A stretch of DNA of 64,000 bases from Sarcodiotheca gaudichaudii (taxonomy: Eukaryota > Rhodophyta > Florideophyceae > Gigartinales > Solieriaceae): assembly GCA_032355985.1 (NCBI GenBank), contig JAUKVZ010000006.1, forward strand, positions 186,001-250,000. The letters run 5' to 3'. The notes under the pieces are model-generated. The model did not search any database and was not told the DNA's origin. It saw only the letters and a list, made by a program, of their open reading frames with translations. Both the position numbers and the translations under genes were made by a program. This document shows, one piece after another, positions 8,469-17,422 of the stretch. Positions within the stretch are counted from its first letter, which is position 1, and each line of letters opens with the position of its first letter.

Positions 8469-9971
8469 GTGTACCAGGCACTCCTCACCAGACGCTATCT
8501 CATCGGGCGCGTCATGCCCCTGCTGGCCATCCTTGCAGTTGTTCTCTGCACGGCCATGGTGCTCATCGTCTGGTCCGTCATGGCCGGATTCCTCAACATG
8601 CTCCTCGGCCAGGGCCGCGCCCTCATGGGCGATGTCGTCGTCAACTGGCCCATCGAAGGCATTCCCTACTACCAGCAGCTCATCGAGGATCTCGAAGCCG
8701 ATCCCCTCTGCGACGCAGCCTCGCCGACCATCGAAGCGCCGGGCCTCATGGCGCTGCCCGATCCCGGCGGCACGCGCCTCGTCCAGATCGTCGGTGTCGA
8801 TGGCGCCTCCTACGATCGAGTCACAGATTTCAACGAGCTTCTCTGGTGGCAGCCTCTCGAAGAGGCGCTCCCCAAGGATGAATCAAAGCGCGATCTTCGA
8901 CTCAAAGTCCCCGAGCGCCTGCGCATCGAAGGCCTCACACTGCGCGAGCTCGATCCCGAGACCGAAGAGCTGCGCCCAGCCGTCGTCCCCGGCGTCTGGG
9001 TCAGCGGCTTCAATCAGCGCAATCGCCAGGGCTTCATCGACACCTTCCACAAGTTCTTCCCGAATGAGGAAGTCACGCTGAGCGTCCTGCCCCTTTCAGA
9101 CAAGGGCGCCGTGATCGATGTCGAAGCCAAACGCCTGCCCGTCGCCAACGAGTTCCAGACCGGTCTCTACGACGCCGACGCCAACACCGTCCTCATGGAA
9201 CTCAGCGCGCTGCAGGAAATGCTCCACATGGACGCCGCCGAACGCATCGCCGAGGACTTCGACTTCTTCGATGTCGACGAGTCCGGCGGCGAGGAATCCT
9301 TCGCCGAGCCCGTTGTCGTCTCCGAAGAACCGGCGCGCGTCACCAGCATCCTCCTGCGCGCCGCAGACGGCGTCACCCCCGCGCAGCTTCGCGAGCGCGC
9401 CCAGGAGATCTATCTCAACTTCGAAACCCGTATGAACGACCTGGCCATCCCGCCCTCAACGTTCATCCGGATCCAGACGTGGGAAGAACGCCCGGCCGTG
9501 CGCACATTCATCGGCGCCGTCAAAAAGGAAATGGCCCTGCTGCTATCCCTCTTCGGCTTCATTTCCATGACCGCCGCCTTCCTCGTCTGCGCAATCTTCT
9601 GGGCGATGGTCAGCGAAAAGACCCGCGATATCGGCATCCTGCGCGCCGTCGGCGCCAGCAGGGGAGGCGTCGCGTGGCTCTTCCTGCGCTACGGCCTGGT
9701 CATCGGATTCGTCGGCGCCACACTCGGCATGGGCGTCTCTTACCTCATTGTGCTCAACATCAATCCCATTCACGAATGGCTGGGCCAGGCGCTCGGCGTC
9801 TATGTCTGGGATCCCGAGATCTATCACTTCACCCGCATCCCCTCAGAGATCGAACCGGATAAGGCCGCGATCGTCTTCATCGGCGGCGTCGTCTTCAGTC
9901 TCATCGGCGCAGCCCTTCCGGCCGCCAACGCCGCACGCATGGATCCCGTCCGAGCCCTTCGATTCGAATAA
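8469..9971 (+). CDS. LolC/LolE-like ABC transporter permease (FtsX/MacB type)
   Basis: A 500-residue integral membrane protein. One transmembrane helix is at about residues 15-40, followed by a large periplasmic domain (about 45-350). Three more helices at about 357-380, 405-430 and 460-485 contain the FtsX-type core (ILRAVGASRGGVAWLFL and the C-terminal AANAARMDPVRALRFE). This is the layout of LolC/LolE permeases, which extract lipoproteins from the inner membrane for transfer to the outer membrane. The GTG at 8469 follows TAGGA. The ATPase gene starts 13 bases after the stop, so both likely form one transporter. A macrolide- or peptide-exporting MacB-type role cannot be ruled out. Confidence 0.82.
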   Translation: MYQALLTRRYLIGRVMPLLAILAVVLCTAMVLIVWSVMAGFLNMLLGQGRALMGDVVVNWPIEGIPYYQQLIEDLEADPLCDAASPTIEAPGLMALPDPGGTRLVQIVGVDGASYDRVTDFNELLWWQPLEEALPKDESKRDLRLKVPERLRIEGLTLRELDPETEELRPAVVPGVWVSGFNQRNRQGFIDTFHKFFPNEEVTLSVLPLSDKGAVIDVEAKRLPVANEFQTGLYDADANTVLMELSALQEMLHMDAAERIAEDFDFFDVDESGGEESFAEPVVVSEEPARVTSILLRAADGVTPAQLRERAQEIYLNFETRMNDLAIPPSTFIRIQTWEERPAVRTFIGAVKKEMALLLSLFGFISMTAAFLVCAIFWAMVSEKTRDIGILRAVGASRGGVAWLFLRYGLVIGFVGATLGMGVSYLIVLNINPIHEWLGQALGVYVWDPEIYHFTRIPSEIEPDKAAIVFIGGVVFSLIGAALPAANAARMDPVRALRFE

Positions 9972-9984
9972 CGCCATCACACCA

Positions 9985-10725
9985 ATGACGCTCATCAGCG
10001 CCACCAACCTGACGAAGACCTACAGACTCGGACGCGTCGATGTCCCTGTGCTGCACGGCGTCGACATCAGCGTCGAACGAGGCGAGTGGGTCGCCGTGCT
10101 CGGCGCATCAGGCTCCGGCAAGTCCACACTCCTGCACTTGCTCGGCGGCCTCGATCGTCCCGACAAGGGCGCCGGTTCGGTGATCCGATTCGAAGGCCGC
10201 GCGCTTGCCTCGATGGGCGCGCGCGAGCTCGATCGTCATCGCAACACGCGCGTCGGCTTCGTCTTCCAGTTCTATCACCTGCTGCCCGAACTCAACGTCC
10301 TGGAGAACACCGCGCTCGGCGCCATGATCCGCTACGGCCGCCTTCGATATCGCATCAAGGCCCCCGAGATCCGCGCCCACGCGCACGCCCTGCTCGAAGA
10401 GTTCGGCCTCGGCCAGCGCCTGCGCCATCGACCCGCCGAACTCTCCGGCGGCGAGCGCCAGCGCGTCGCGCTCGCCCGCGCGCTGATGAATAATCCCGAC
10501 CTCCTCCTCGCCGATGAGCCCACCGGCAATCTCGACCGTAAGACCGGCGGACGCATCCTCGAGTCCATCGAGCGATTCCATAAAGAACATGGGCAGACCA
10601 TCATCATGGTCACGCATGACCCGCTGATCGCCGAACGAGCCGACCGATGCATCCACCTCGTCGATGGACGCGCTGTCGACGGTGCGGACGTTGAAGTCGA
10701 AGATCACGCCGCGCTCAGTCCTTGA
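9985..10725 (+). CDS. lolD: ABC transporter ATP-binding protein, LolD-like
   Basis: A 246-residue ATPase partnered with the preceding permease. The Walker A motif GASGSGKST is at 40-48. The family-typical FVFQFYHLLPELNVLEN Q-loop, the signature LSGGERQRVALARAL, Walker B LLLADEPTGNLD and the H-loop VTHD are all intact. The sequence fits the MacB/LolD/FtsE subfamily. ATP hydrolysis would drive release of outer-membrane lipoproteins from the inner membrane. ATG at 9985 is chosen; longer in-frame readings lie within the permease gene. Confidence 0.85.
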   Translation: MTLISATNLTKTYRLGRVDVPVLHGVDISVERGEWVAVLGASGSGKSTLLHLLGGLDRPDKGAGSVIRFEGRALASMGARELDRHRNTRVGFVFQFYHLLPELNVLENTALGAMIRYGRLRYRIKAPEIRAHAHALLEEFGLGQRLRHRPAELSGGERQRVALARALMNNPDLLLADEPTGNLDRKTGGRILESIERFHKEHGQTIIMVTHDPLIAERADRCIHLVDGRAVDGADVEVEDHAALSP

Positions 10726-10798
10726 GCGTCCATCCGGCCGATATACTCAATCAGGATGCCTGCGCATGGAGCGCGCATCTCCTCTTTGAGGCGTCAGC

Positions 10799-11677
10799 GT
10801 GATCGCATTCCAGCAATTCCGGCTCTTCACTCAGTTCTCGAGCTACAACCTGCTCGAGGTCCTGCTGGAGCTTGCCGTCATCTGGCTCGTCGTCTTCGGC
10901 GTGTGGCGATTCGTCAAAGGCACGCGCGCGGCAGGCGCCCTCAAGGGCATCATCTTCCTCGTCCTCGTCATCATCGCCCTCCAGCTCATCATCGAGGATC
11001 GCTTCCAGCGACTCAGCCTCCTCTTCGATGGATTCCTCTCCGTCGCCGTCCTCGCGCTGGTCATCATCTTCCAGCCCGAACTTCGGCGCGCGCTGATCCG
11101 ACTCGGCGAAGCCTCCTTCTTCCGCGGCTCCGCCTCGCAGATCGCTCCCGTCGTCGACGCCCTCGTCAGCGCCGCCACCTTCCTCAGCAAGAACAAGTTC
11201 GGCGCCATCATCGCCGTCGAACGACAGGTCGGCCTGCGCGAGACCATCGAAGCCGGACGCATGCTCAATGCCGATATCTCCGCCGAGCTGCTTCAATCCA
11301 TCTTCTGGCCCAACACGCCGCTCCATGACATGGGCGTCGTCGTGCGAGGCAACAAACTCGTCGCCGCCGGCGTTCAGTTCCCCCTCGCTGATCCACAGGA
11401 CATGACCGACAGCCGCCTCGGCACTCGCCATCGCGCCGCCGTCGGCCTCACCCGCGTCACCGACGCCATCGTCATCGTCGTCTCCGAAGAGAATGGCTCC
11501 ATCAGCCTCGCCGAACGAGGCGTGCTCGAACGCTGGCTCACGCCCGAAGCGCTGCACGCCGAACTCACGCGCCGTCTCTCCACCGGCATGGATCAGCCGG
11601 CCGACGCCGATGAAGACGACGATCTCGTTGAACTCAGCAACGAGCCCGCGCCCAAGGCGGGGGAGCAGGCCGCATGA
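10799..11677 (+). CDS. cdaA: Diadenylate cyclase CdaA-like, with altered DGA motif
   Basis: A 292-residue membrane protein of the CdaA (YbbP) family, which makes c-di-AMP from two ATP. Three transmembrane helices (about residues 17-38, 46-66 and 76-92) precede the DAC domain (about 110-240). The RHR motif is intact in GTRHRAA (R210-H211-R212). The other signature, normally LHDGA, reads LHDMG (D177, M178, G179), so the Gly after the Asp is lost while the Asp remains. The GTG start at 10799 sits about 70 bases after lolD. Its stop overlaps the start of the YbbR-domain gene, its usual regulatory partner. Family membership is firm; activity is uncertain. Confidence 0.85.
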   Translation: MIAFQQFRLFTQFSSYNLLEVLLELAVIWLVVFGVWRFVKGTRAAGALKGIIFLVLVIIALQLIIEDRFQRLSLLFDGFLSVAVLALVIIFQPELRRALIRLGEASFFRGSASQIAPVVDALVSAATFLSKNKFGAIIAVERQVGLRETIEAGRMLNADISAELLQSIFWPNTPLHDMGVVVRGNKLVAAGVQFPLADPQDMTDSRLGTRHRAAVGLTRVTDAIVIVVSEENGSISLAERGVLERWLTPEALHAELTRRLSTGMDQPADADEDDDLVELSNEPAPKAGEQAA

Positions 11678-12753
11678 TCCGGCAAATGCGCAGGTTCCAT
11701 ATCGATCTCTCCGCCCGTCGCGCCGCCATTTCCTGGCAGACGTATCTCGTCGTCACGCTCGTCACGATCCTCGTCTGGCTCTTCGCCGACGCCAAGATCC
11801 TCACGCAGACGACCCAGCCCGTGCGCATCGGCTTCGCCGACCCTTCCGGCGAGCGCGTCGTCACCGTCATCGATCCCACCTGGAATGGCAGCGTCATCGT
11901 CACGCTCGCCCATCAGTCCGCCTCCAGCGCCGATGCGCGATCCTGGGCCGACACCGTGCAGGTCATCACACCCGGTGTGCCCGGTTTTCCTCAGGATGAA
12001 GGCGAGCAGCCCGTCGAACTCAAGCTCGTGCTGCAGAACGATCCATCAATCGTCGATCTCGGCCTTCGCATTGTCAGCGTCGAGCCCGAGCTGGTGCGCG
12101 TCAATGTCGAAGCGATCATCCCGACGCGCGACATACCCATCATCGCCGATCTTGCAGGCATCGCGCTCTCAGCGCCGCCCATCATCGTCCCGCCGCAGGT
12201 CCAGGTTCGCGCGCCGCGCCACATCGTGCAGCGGCTCACCAGCCTCGAAGGCGGGCCTCATGTGCTTGCCTCCCTGCCGCAGGGCGCACGCAACTCACTG
12301 CAGGAAGGCGTGCAGGCCACCGTCACCGGGGTTCTCTCGCTGCCATTTGAAGTCGATCCATCGGAGGCGGCCTTCGTCTCCATCGAACCGGCGCGCGCCA
12401 ACATGACCATGCGAATCAGGCAGCGCACCTCGACCATCGTCGTTCCATCCGCGCCCGTCTGGGTTCGTGTTCAGCCCAATGAAGCGGATCGATGGAAAGT
12501 CACCATCCATCCCGAGGATCAACTCCTCACCGACATCACGCTCACCGGGCCAAGCGACATCATCAAAGAGATCGAGCAAGGCGCCCACCCAGTCATGGCC
12601 GTCATCATGCTCACCGATGTCGATCTGCAGGCGCGCGTGCAGTCCATGCCCATCCATGAATGGGATGTGCCCGAAGGCGTCGTCGTCGAAGGGGAGCGGC
12701 CCGAGATTCGATTGACCATCGAGCCTCGCGCGCAGCAGACGCCCGATCAGTAA
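11674..12753 (+). CDS. ybbR: YbbR-domain protein, CdaA regulator
   Basis: A 359-residue protein with one N-terminal transmembrane helix (about residues 22-42, TYLVVTLVTILVWLFADA) and an extracytoplasmic region of repeated beta-rich YbbR-like domains. CdaR/YbbR proteins bind and modulate CdaA at the membrane. The ATG overlaps the cdaA stop (ATGA), which fits coupled synthesis. The 3' end overlaps the convergent glycosyltransferase gene by 7 bases. Confidence 0.82.
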   Translation: MIRQMRRFHIDLSARRAAISWQTYLVVTLVTILVWLFADAKILTQTTQPVRIGFADPSGERVVTVIDPTWNGSVIVTLAHQSASSADARSWADTVQVITPGVPGFPQDEGEQPVELKLVLQNDPSIVDLGLRIVSVEPELVRVNVEAIIPTRDIPIIADLAGIALSAPPIIVPPQVQVRAPRHIVQRLTSLEGGPHVLASLPQGARNSLQEGVQATVTGVLSLPFEVDPSEAAFVSIEPARANMTMRIRQRTSTIVVPSAPVWVRVQPNEADRWKVTIHPEDQLLTDITLTGPSDIIKEIEQGAHPVMAVIMLTDVDLQARVQSMPIHEWDVPEGVVVEGERPEIRLTIEPRAQQTPDQ

Positions 12754-13823
12754 ACGCCTCTTGATTCGATAATCGAAACAAGCTGCGGCTGCCCCTCCTG
12801 AGGCGCCATCACATCCGGCCGCTGCGAAATCACGCGCTGAATCGGATTCGCCATGTGCAGCGGCTCCGGATGATCCACCAGCTCGCCCATGCCCAGCTCC
12901 CACACGTCATCCAGCGCGTGCGTGCGCTTCGCCACCACCGGCACGCCCAGCGCCGACGCCTCCAGCACAGGAATCACCGATTCAAACCGATCGCCTCCCG
13001 AGCGCCACACCGCCACATCCGCGCCCGCCAGCAGCTCCGTCGATGGCTCATCCGTGATGATCATCTGCGCCGACCATGTCTGCTTCTCCAGCAGGCGCAG
13101 CCCACGCTCAAGCTGACGCGCCGCCGGATGACACACACCGATCGTCCGCCGTCCAAGCACAGCGCATGCCGCCAGCACCAGCGCGAACCCGTTGCCATCG
13201 AGGACGCCGGCCGGTGAGCCGATCAACTGCACCACCAAGGCATCATCATCAGCCTTCAGACGTGCGCGCATCGATTCACGCGCCTCCGCCGTCGGCGCCG
13301 ACCGAGGCAGCGGCGCCGATGCAAGCCGAATGTTCGTCGCCGCGCCGAGCAACCCGCGATCACTCGCATCCCGCGCCCCGCTCTCGAAAAACACGACGTT
13401 GCGCGATCGCTCGATCGTTCGCACCAGCCGCCCCTGCCAGAGCCGCCGGCGCAGCGGAACGAGCGGCGTCAGGGAACACACGTGAATGGCCGCCCGCTCA
13501 AACGCGCCCGCAAGCGAAGCGCTCGCCCCGCCCCAGCAGCACACCACCGACGGCTCGCCGCGCACATCGATGAACCGGCGCAGCCCGCTCATCGCAAGCT
13601 CTGCCTGACCGAAGGGTGGACTGATCCGATCCAGCGTCCGCAATCCGCTTCGATGCGCCTCCCGCTCACCCACGCTGCCGCCGATCAGCAGCATCGCATG
13701 CCGCTCCGGCGCCGGCGCCGCGGCCACAAGTCCCGCAATCATGCGCAGCCCCGGCCCCGCGCAATGCGCAAGGTCAACCAGATGAAGTATGCGATCCCCA
13801 GCGCTGAAAAAAGAAGCGCTCAA
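12747..13823 (-). CDS. Glycosyltransferase-like protein (GT-B fold, group 1)
   Basis: A 358-residue cytoplasmic protein resembling family 4 glycosyltransferases. It has an N-terminal half with ILHLVDLAHCAGPGLR, a central VQLIGSPAGVLDG strand, and a C-terminal donor-binding segment with VIPVLEASALGVPVVA and the preceding acidic RFES. The acceptor and sugar are unknown. The start appears to be TTG at 13823, overlapping the stop of the upstream lipoprotein gene (TTGA). I see no in-frame ATG near it. It is the last gene of a minus-strand run with two lipoproteins, so a cell-envelope role is likely. Confidence 0.65.
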   Translation of the reverse strand: MSASFFSAGDRILHLVDLAHCAGPGLRMIAGLVAAAPAPERHAMLLIGGSVGEREAHRSGLRTLDRISPPFGQAELAMSGLRRFIDVRGEPSVVCCWGGASASLAGAFERAAIHVCSLTPLVPLRRRLWQGRLVRTIERSRNVVFFESGARDASDRGLLGAATNIRLASAPLPRSAPTAEARESMRARLKADDDALVVQLIGSPAGVLDGNGFALVLAACAVLGRRTIGVCHPAARQLERGLRLLEKQTWSAQMIITDEPSTELLAGADVAVWRSGGDRFESVIPVLEASALGVPVVAKRTHALDDVWELGMGELVDHPEPLHMANPIQRVISQRPDVMAPQEGQPQLVSIIESRGVY

Positions 13824-14494
13824 CCCGGAAGCCCGCGATTGGTTTCCTCGAGCGTCTCGTGCGTGAAGAACTGAAACGCGATGAAATCGCCAAATGAAGT
13901 CGCCGTCGAGTTCTGCACGCGATTGCGCTCCGCCCGCGTGTCGGGAAGATCGCCGACGCGCGAGGAATACTGCATGTTGACCGGATAGCCGTTGTCCATG
14001 CCCTCGGGAAACAATCGCCGATTCTCAACCGTGTCGATCACCTTCAGCCGCGCCCGCACCTGCGGCGCCAGCGTCACGCCATCCGGCGATATCGCAAAGG
14101 CGTCAATCGTCACGTAAATGACCACCTCAGCGCCGACCGATCGGCCGATATCCGCAATCGACATCGGCTCATCCGAGCTTTCAGTCAGCGCCATCTGCAT
14201 CGCCGCGCGAGACGCCAGCAGATGCTCCTCATCAAGCACCTTCCGCTGAAGCAACAGCGATTCAGCCGCCTCCGCCATGCGATACCGCAGCGAACGGCGA
14301 GGCAGCCGACTGTTTCGATCGTCGATGAACACAATCGTCGCCCGGTCAGGATCAAGCGTGTAAATCGCGGAGCGCTTCGGCGGACCCTCGATGATCATGA
14401 AGATCGGACCGAGAATGTTGCAGCCCGTCATGCAGACGCATGCGGCGCAGCCAAGCGCAAGAACACAGATCTGGATCGTTCGTCGTCCAATCAT
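13820..14494 (-). CDS. Putative lipoprotein
   Basis: A 224-residue protein of unknown function. The N-terminus is a lipoprotein signal peptide with the lipobox MTGC at about residues 22-25. The mature part has a strand-rich start (ATIVFIDDRNS), a middle segment with IADIGRSVGAEVVIYVTIDAF and a C-terminal region. The following gene (glycosyltransferase) overlaps its stop, and another lipoprotein gene lies 34 bases upstream. Both lipoproteins share a similar plan, with an N-terminal strand, a helix with Arg residues, and a GAEVVIYV or GVDRLIVVEI strand, and may be distant paralogues. Confidence 0.65.
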   Translation of the reverse strand: MIGRRTIQICVLALGCAACVCMTGCNILGPIFMIIEGPPKRSAIYTLDPDRATIVFIDDRNSRLPRRSLRYRMAEAAESLLLQRKVLDEEHLLASRAAMQMALTESSDEPMSIADIGRSVGAEVVIYVTIDAFAISPDGVTLAPQVRARLKVIDTVENRRLFPEGMDNGYPVNMQYSSRVGDLPDTRAERNRVQNSTATSFGDFIAFQFFTHETLEETNRGLPG

Positions 14495-14528
14495 GATGCA
14501 GTCGGAAAACGCAGCCGAAGCCCGCGCC

Positions 14529-15263
14529 TCAATAGTCCGGGTAGTACGGCTCCTGATGCTCGTAAAACAGCCACGACATCCGATCCAGCAGACGGTTGTT
14601 CAGATTCGCCACCACCACCTCGGCAGGAATGTCCGTCGGGCCGTAGCCGGCGTCATCCGGATACCCCACCGACACTTCGCGGCTGAATGAAAAATCGTTC
14701 TCGATCACGCCGTCCGTCTCGTACACGCCCACCAGCGCAGCCGTGAAGCCATCCCAGGTGTACGAGTTCCCCGGCTCATGCAGCCGGTACTCATAGATCT
14801 CAACCACGATCAGCCGATCCACGCCGAACTCATCAGCGAGATCCTCATAGCTGTAAGCCGCCCAGTTCGGATTGTTGAACTGATAGTCCAGCACCAGCGC
14901 CCCCGGCACGAAGCCCGACGCCCCGGCGAAATCCGCCAGACGATTCGACATCGCGTTCGACATCTTCGAGATCAGACGAGGCTGATCCGCCTGAATCCGC
15001 CGATCCGCATACACCACCACCGCAAAGGACTGTCCCTGCAGGCCGATGTACTCCGCCGCCACCGAGCGCGTGCTCGTCTGACGATATGACTCCGCCATGC
15101 CGCCGATCAGCGCCCCGATCGCGCACGAGCCCATCGCCGGCGCCATCAGCGCCAGCAGCAGCGCCGCTCCGATTGCGGCAATCCTTCCTCGTCGATCAGT
15201 CGCCAAACCGTTAACCCCGCGTTGCCAACCCGATCCCGCGCCATCGCGCGCAGTCAGGCCCAT
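14529..15263 (-). CDS. Putative lipoprotein, possible distant paralogue of its neighbour
   Basis: A 244-residue protein of unknown function with a signal peptide ending in a lipobox-like AMGSC. From ATG 15263 the signal would be unusually long; a TTG near 15206 would give a standard one, so the start is uncertain. The mature part includes SFAVVVYADRRIQAD, a long helix and the strand GVDRLIVVEIYEYRLHE. The C-terminus is Tyr-rich. It is followed at short distance by another lipoprotein and a glycosyltransferase gene. An outer-membrane assembly or transport accessory role is only a guess from context. Confidence 0.6.
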   Translation of the reverse strand: MGLTARDGAGSGWQRGVNGLATDRRGRIAAIGAALLLALMAPAMGSCAIGALIGGMAESYRQTSTRSVAAEYIGLQGQSFAVVVYADRRIQADQPRLISKMSNAMSNRLADFAGASGFVPGALVLDYQFNNPNWAAYSYEDLADEFGVDRLIVVEIYEYRLHEPGNSYTWDGFTAALVGVYETDGVIENDFSFSREVSVGYPDDAGYGPTDIPAEVVVANLNNRLLDRMSWLFYEHQEPYYPDY

Positions 15264-15390
15264 TCATGCTCAAGCGTGTGCCCCGGGTCGTCCGGCCCAC
15301 CCCGGGCCGAAGACGCGAAAGCCGCCCACTCGGCGGCTCGTCCAGGCGCTGCCAATATACGTCCTGGCGCAGCCCGCGGATCCGTCCCAT

Positions 15391-15822
15391 CTACCACACG
15401 GCCATCTTGTACACCCACGCCGCCAGAATCAGCCCAAACAGCGCCATCACCCACTTCGGACGGGCCAGCAGCGAAAAGATCCGCCCCGCCCGCGATCCCG
15501 TCGCCGCCACATGCAGCGACACCCAGAACGCCGCCGCCACGCCCAGACTCAGCAGGGCGCCAAAGGGCTGCACCCGAGCCGCCTGCACCAGCGAGCCATC
15601 CGTCGCATGAGCAAATGAAGTCGTCATCCCGCACGTCGGGCAGGGCAGATCCGTCGCCACCGCCCAGTCACATTCGCTCAACCCAAGCTGCGTATGCGTG
15701 CCATGCCCCTCAGGAGATGGATTCATCCACGCCGCCAGCGCAAGCACACCAAGACACGCCGCGCTCACACAAGCCGCGAAGATGCGCTCGCCAAGTCGGG
15801 CTGGAGGCGCCATCGAAGTCAT
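15391..15822 (-). CDS. DUF2752 family membrane protein
   Basis: A 143-residue protein with three hydrophobic helices (about residues 12-34, 82-104 and 118-140). The DUF2752 signature CPTCGMTTSFAHA is at about 60-72. The family's function is unknown; the CxxC pair lies at the membrane edge and could bind metal or form a disulfide. No convincing ribosome site precedes the ATG; ATG three codons later is an alternative start. It lies 36 bases downstream of nuoA on the same strand. Confidence 0.78.
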   Translation of the reverse strand: MTSMAPPARLGERIFAACVSAACLGVLALAAWMNPSPEGHGTHTQLGLSECDWAVATDLPCPTCGMTTSFAHATDGSLVQAARVQPFGALLSLGVAAAFWVSLHVAATGSRAGRIFSLLARPKWVMALFGLILAAWVYKMAVW

Positions 15823-15858
15823 CTGAAAGGATAGGACCGGGATCGACGAAGCAGGGGA

Positions 15859-16248
15859 CTAGTCGAAGCGGAAGACGCCCTTGCGATACGCATACAGGTA
15901 CGCGATGACCGTCGTGAACATGAAGAAGAACACGCGCATCAGGAAGATGAACCCCTCATCGCTGCGCGGCTCAAGCTGACCGAACGTCGCCGCCCACGGA
16001 TACAGGAAGATCACCTCGACATCGATCACCAGGAAGATCATCGCCAGGATGTAGAAGCGAACGTTGAACCGCTTTCGAGCCGTCGTGATCGGGTTCATGC
16101 CCGATTCGTAGACCGTGCCCTTCACATCGCCGTCACGCGCCGGGCCAAGCAGCTTCGTCGCCACGATGTTCGCCACCGCGAACACGATCGCCATCGTCAG
16201 AAGCAGCAGCACCGGCAGGTAGCCGGAAACATCCGTCGCCAGGATCAT
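15859..16248 (-). CDS. nuoA: NADH-quinone oxidoreductase subunit A
   Basis: A 129-residue membrane subunit of respiratory complex I. There are three transmembrane helices and the family-typical core: the YESGMNPI loop, ARKRFNVRFYILAMIFLVIDVEV and FLYPWA. The conserved acidic residues of the second helix (FLVIDVEVIF) are present. The ATG at 16248 has a GGAG site 9 bases upstream; an in-frame TTG lies one codon earlier. No other nuo gene is in the window; upstream is tRNA-Pro on the other strand. This is unlike the usual nuoA-N operon. Confidence 0.9.
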   Translation of the reverse strand: MILATDVSGYLPVLLLLTMAIVFAVANIVATKLLGPARDGDVKGTVYESGMNPITTARKRFNVRFYILAMIFLVIDVEVIFLYPWAATFGQLEPRSDEGFIFLMRVFFFMFTTVIAYLYAYRKGVFRFD

Positions 16249-16353
16249 CAATCACAACTCCAGAGGGTCGGGAAATCGCAAGTCGCCCGATCGGCCCAGA
16301 GTGTAACGATCGGCAGGACCAACGGGCCACCCGCTGGATACACTGATCCCCTC

Positions 16354-16427
16354 CAGGGTGTAGCTCAGCTTGGTAGAGCGCTGCGTTTGGGTCGCAGAGG
16401 TCGCTGGTTCGAATCCAGTCACCCTGA
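16354..16427 (+). tRNA. tRNA-Pro(UGG)
   Basis: A 74-base cloverleaf. Acceptor stem CAGGGTG/CACCCTG with A73, D arm GCTC/GAGC, anticodon stem CTGCG/CGCAG with loop TTTGGGT (anticodon TGG), and T arm with TTCGAAT loop. The CCA end is not encoded. Confidence 0.95.
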
Positions 16428-16438
16428 TTGAAGCCGCA

Positions 16439-17422
16439 TCAACTTCCCGAGGCGACCGCCGCCGGACGCATCGCGCGAATGTCCAGGCTCACCACGTAAT
16501 CGCTCATCCGCGCCCCTTCCGGCAACGCGGCCTGCATCCGCTTGTAGAGCGGATCCTGCCAGTCCGTCATCGCTTCGATGTACTGAGGCTTGACCGTCGT
16601 CTCCACGTCAGTCAGCCCCGCCGCCAGAGCCGCCGCACGCACCTCGCCCACCTGCTCAGCCCCGGCCACGCAACCGACCAGCGCCTCCAGATCCTCCCGC
16701 ACGCCATCAGGCAGCGGCCGCAGCAGCGCCAGATCCGAAATCGCCGCTCGCCCGCCCGGCTTCAGCACCCGCGCGATCTCCCGCCACACCCGACGCTTGT
16801 CAGGCGACAGATTCAGCACGCAGTTTGAGATCACCACATCAACCGATTCATCCGCCAGCGGCAGGTTCTCGATCTCGCCCAGCCGGAACTCCACGTTCTC
16901 CAGCCCGCTCTGCTTCGTGTACGACGCGATGTTCGTTCGAGCCTTCGAAAGCATCTCCGGCGTCATGTCGACGCCGATCACGCGACCCGAAGCCCCGACC
17001 CGCGGCCCGGCCAGGAAGCAGTCAAACCCGCCGCCCGAGCCCAGATCCAGCACGATCTCGCCTTCGGTCAGCGAAGCAAGCGCCGTCGGATTGCCGCACG
17101 AAAGACCCATGTTCGCGCCCTCAGGCAGCGCGCTCAGATCCGCCTCGGCATATCCCACGGCCGTGGCGACCTGATCCGGCGTCAGCGTCGTCGGTCCGCA
17201 GCAGCCGCCACCGCCCGAACTGTCACTCGGCGAGCAGCATCCCGCCGCGGCGCCCTGTTCAGATTCCTGACGCACGCTCGACCATTGCCCCGAACGGGCG
17301 ATCTCCGCGTAACCCTCGCGCACCTGATCGCGCACCCGATCAGCGTTCTCCGGTGTCGTCGTCGCCGGCGTGTCCGGGCAGCAGTCCGGGCCGCAGCAGG
17401 AATTGGTGTCATTGGTTTTCAT
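16439..17422 (-). CDS. arsM: Arsenite S-adenosylmethionine methyltransferase
   Basis: A 327-residue ArsM-type enzyme that methylates arsenite using S-adenosylmethionine. The Rossmann methyltransferase domain (about residues 105-250) has [13 protein letters not shown] (motif I) and VDMTPEML. Cysteines expected to bind As(III) are seen in [14 protein letters not shown] and in LVGCVAGA. The N-terminal 80 residues carry several Cys pairs (CCGPDCC, CCSP, CCGP) that could bind arsenite or trap metals. It is the last gene of arsR-arsC-arsM; its ATG overlaps the arsC stop. Confidence 0.92.
   Translation of the reverse strand: MKTNDTNSCCGPDCCPDTPATTTPENADRVRDQVREGYAEIARSGQWSSVRQESEQGAAAGCCSPSDSSGGGGCCGPTTLTPDQVATAVGYAEADLSALPEGANMGLSCGNPTALASLTEGEIVLDLGSGGGFDCFLAGPRVGASGRVIGVDMTPEMLSKARTNIASYTKQSGLENVEFRLGEIENLPLADESVDVVISNCVLNLSPDKRRVWREIARVLKPGGRAAISDLALLRPLPDGVREDLEALVGCVAGAEQVGEVRAAALAAGLTDVETTVKPQYIEAMTDWQDPLYKRMQAALPEGARMSDYVVSLDIRAMRPAAVASGS

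Noticed and set aside
7855-8488. Several open frames through the RNase P RNA region on both strands
   Set aside because: The region is an RNA gene by conserved motifs and a perfect P1 helix; the frames have no homologous look.
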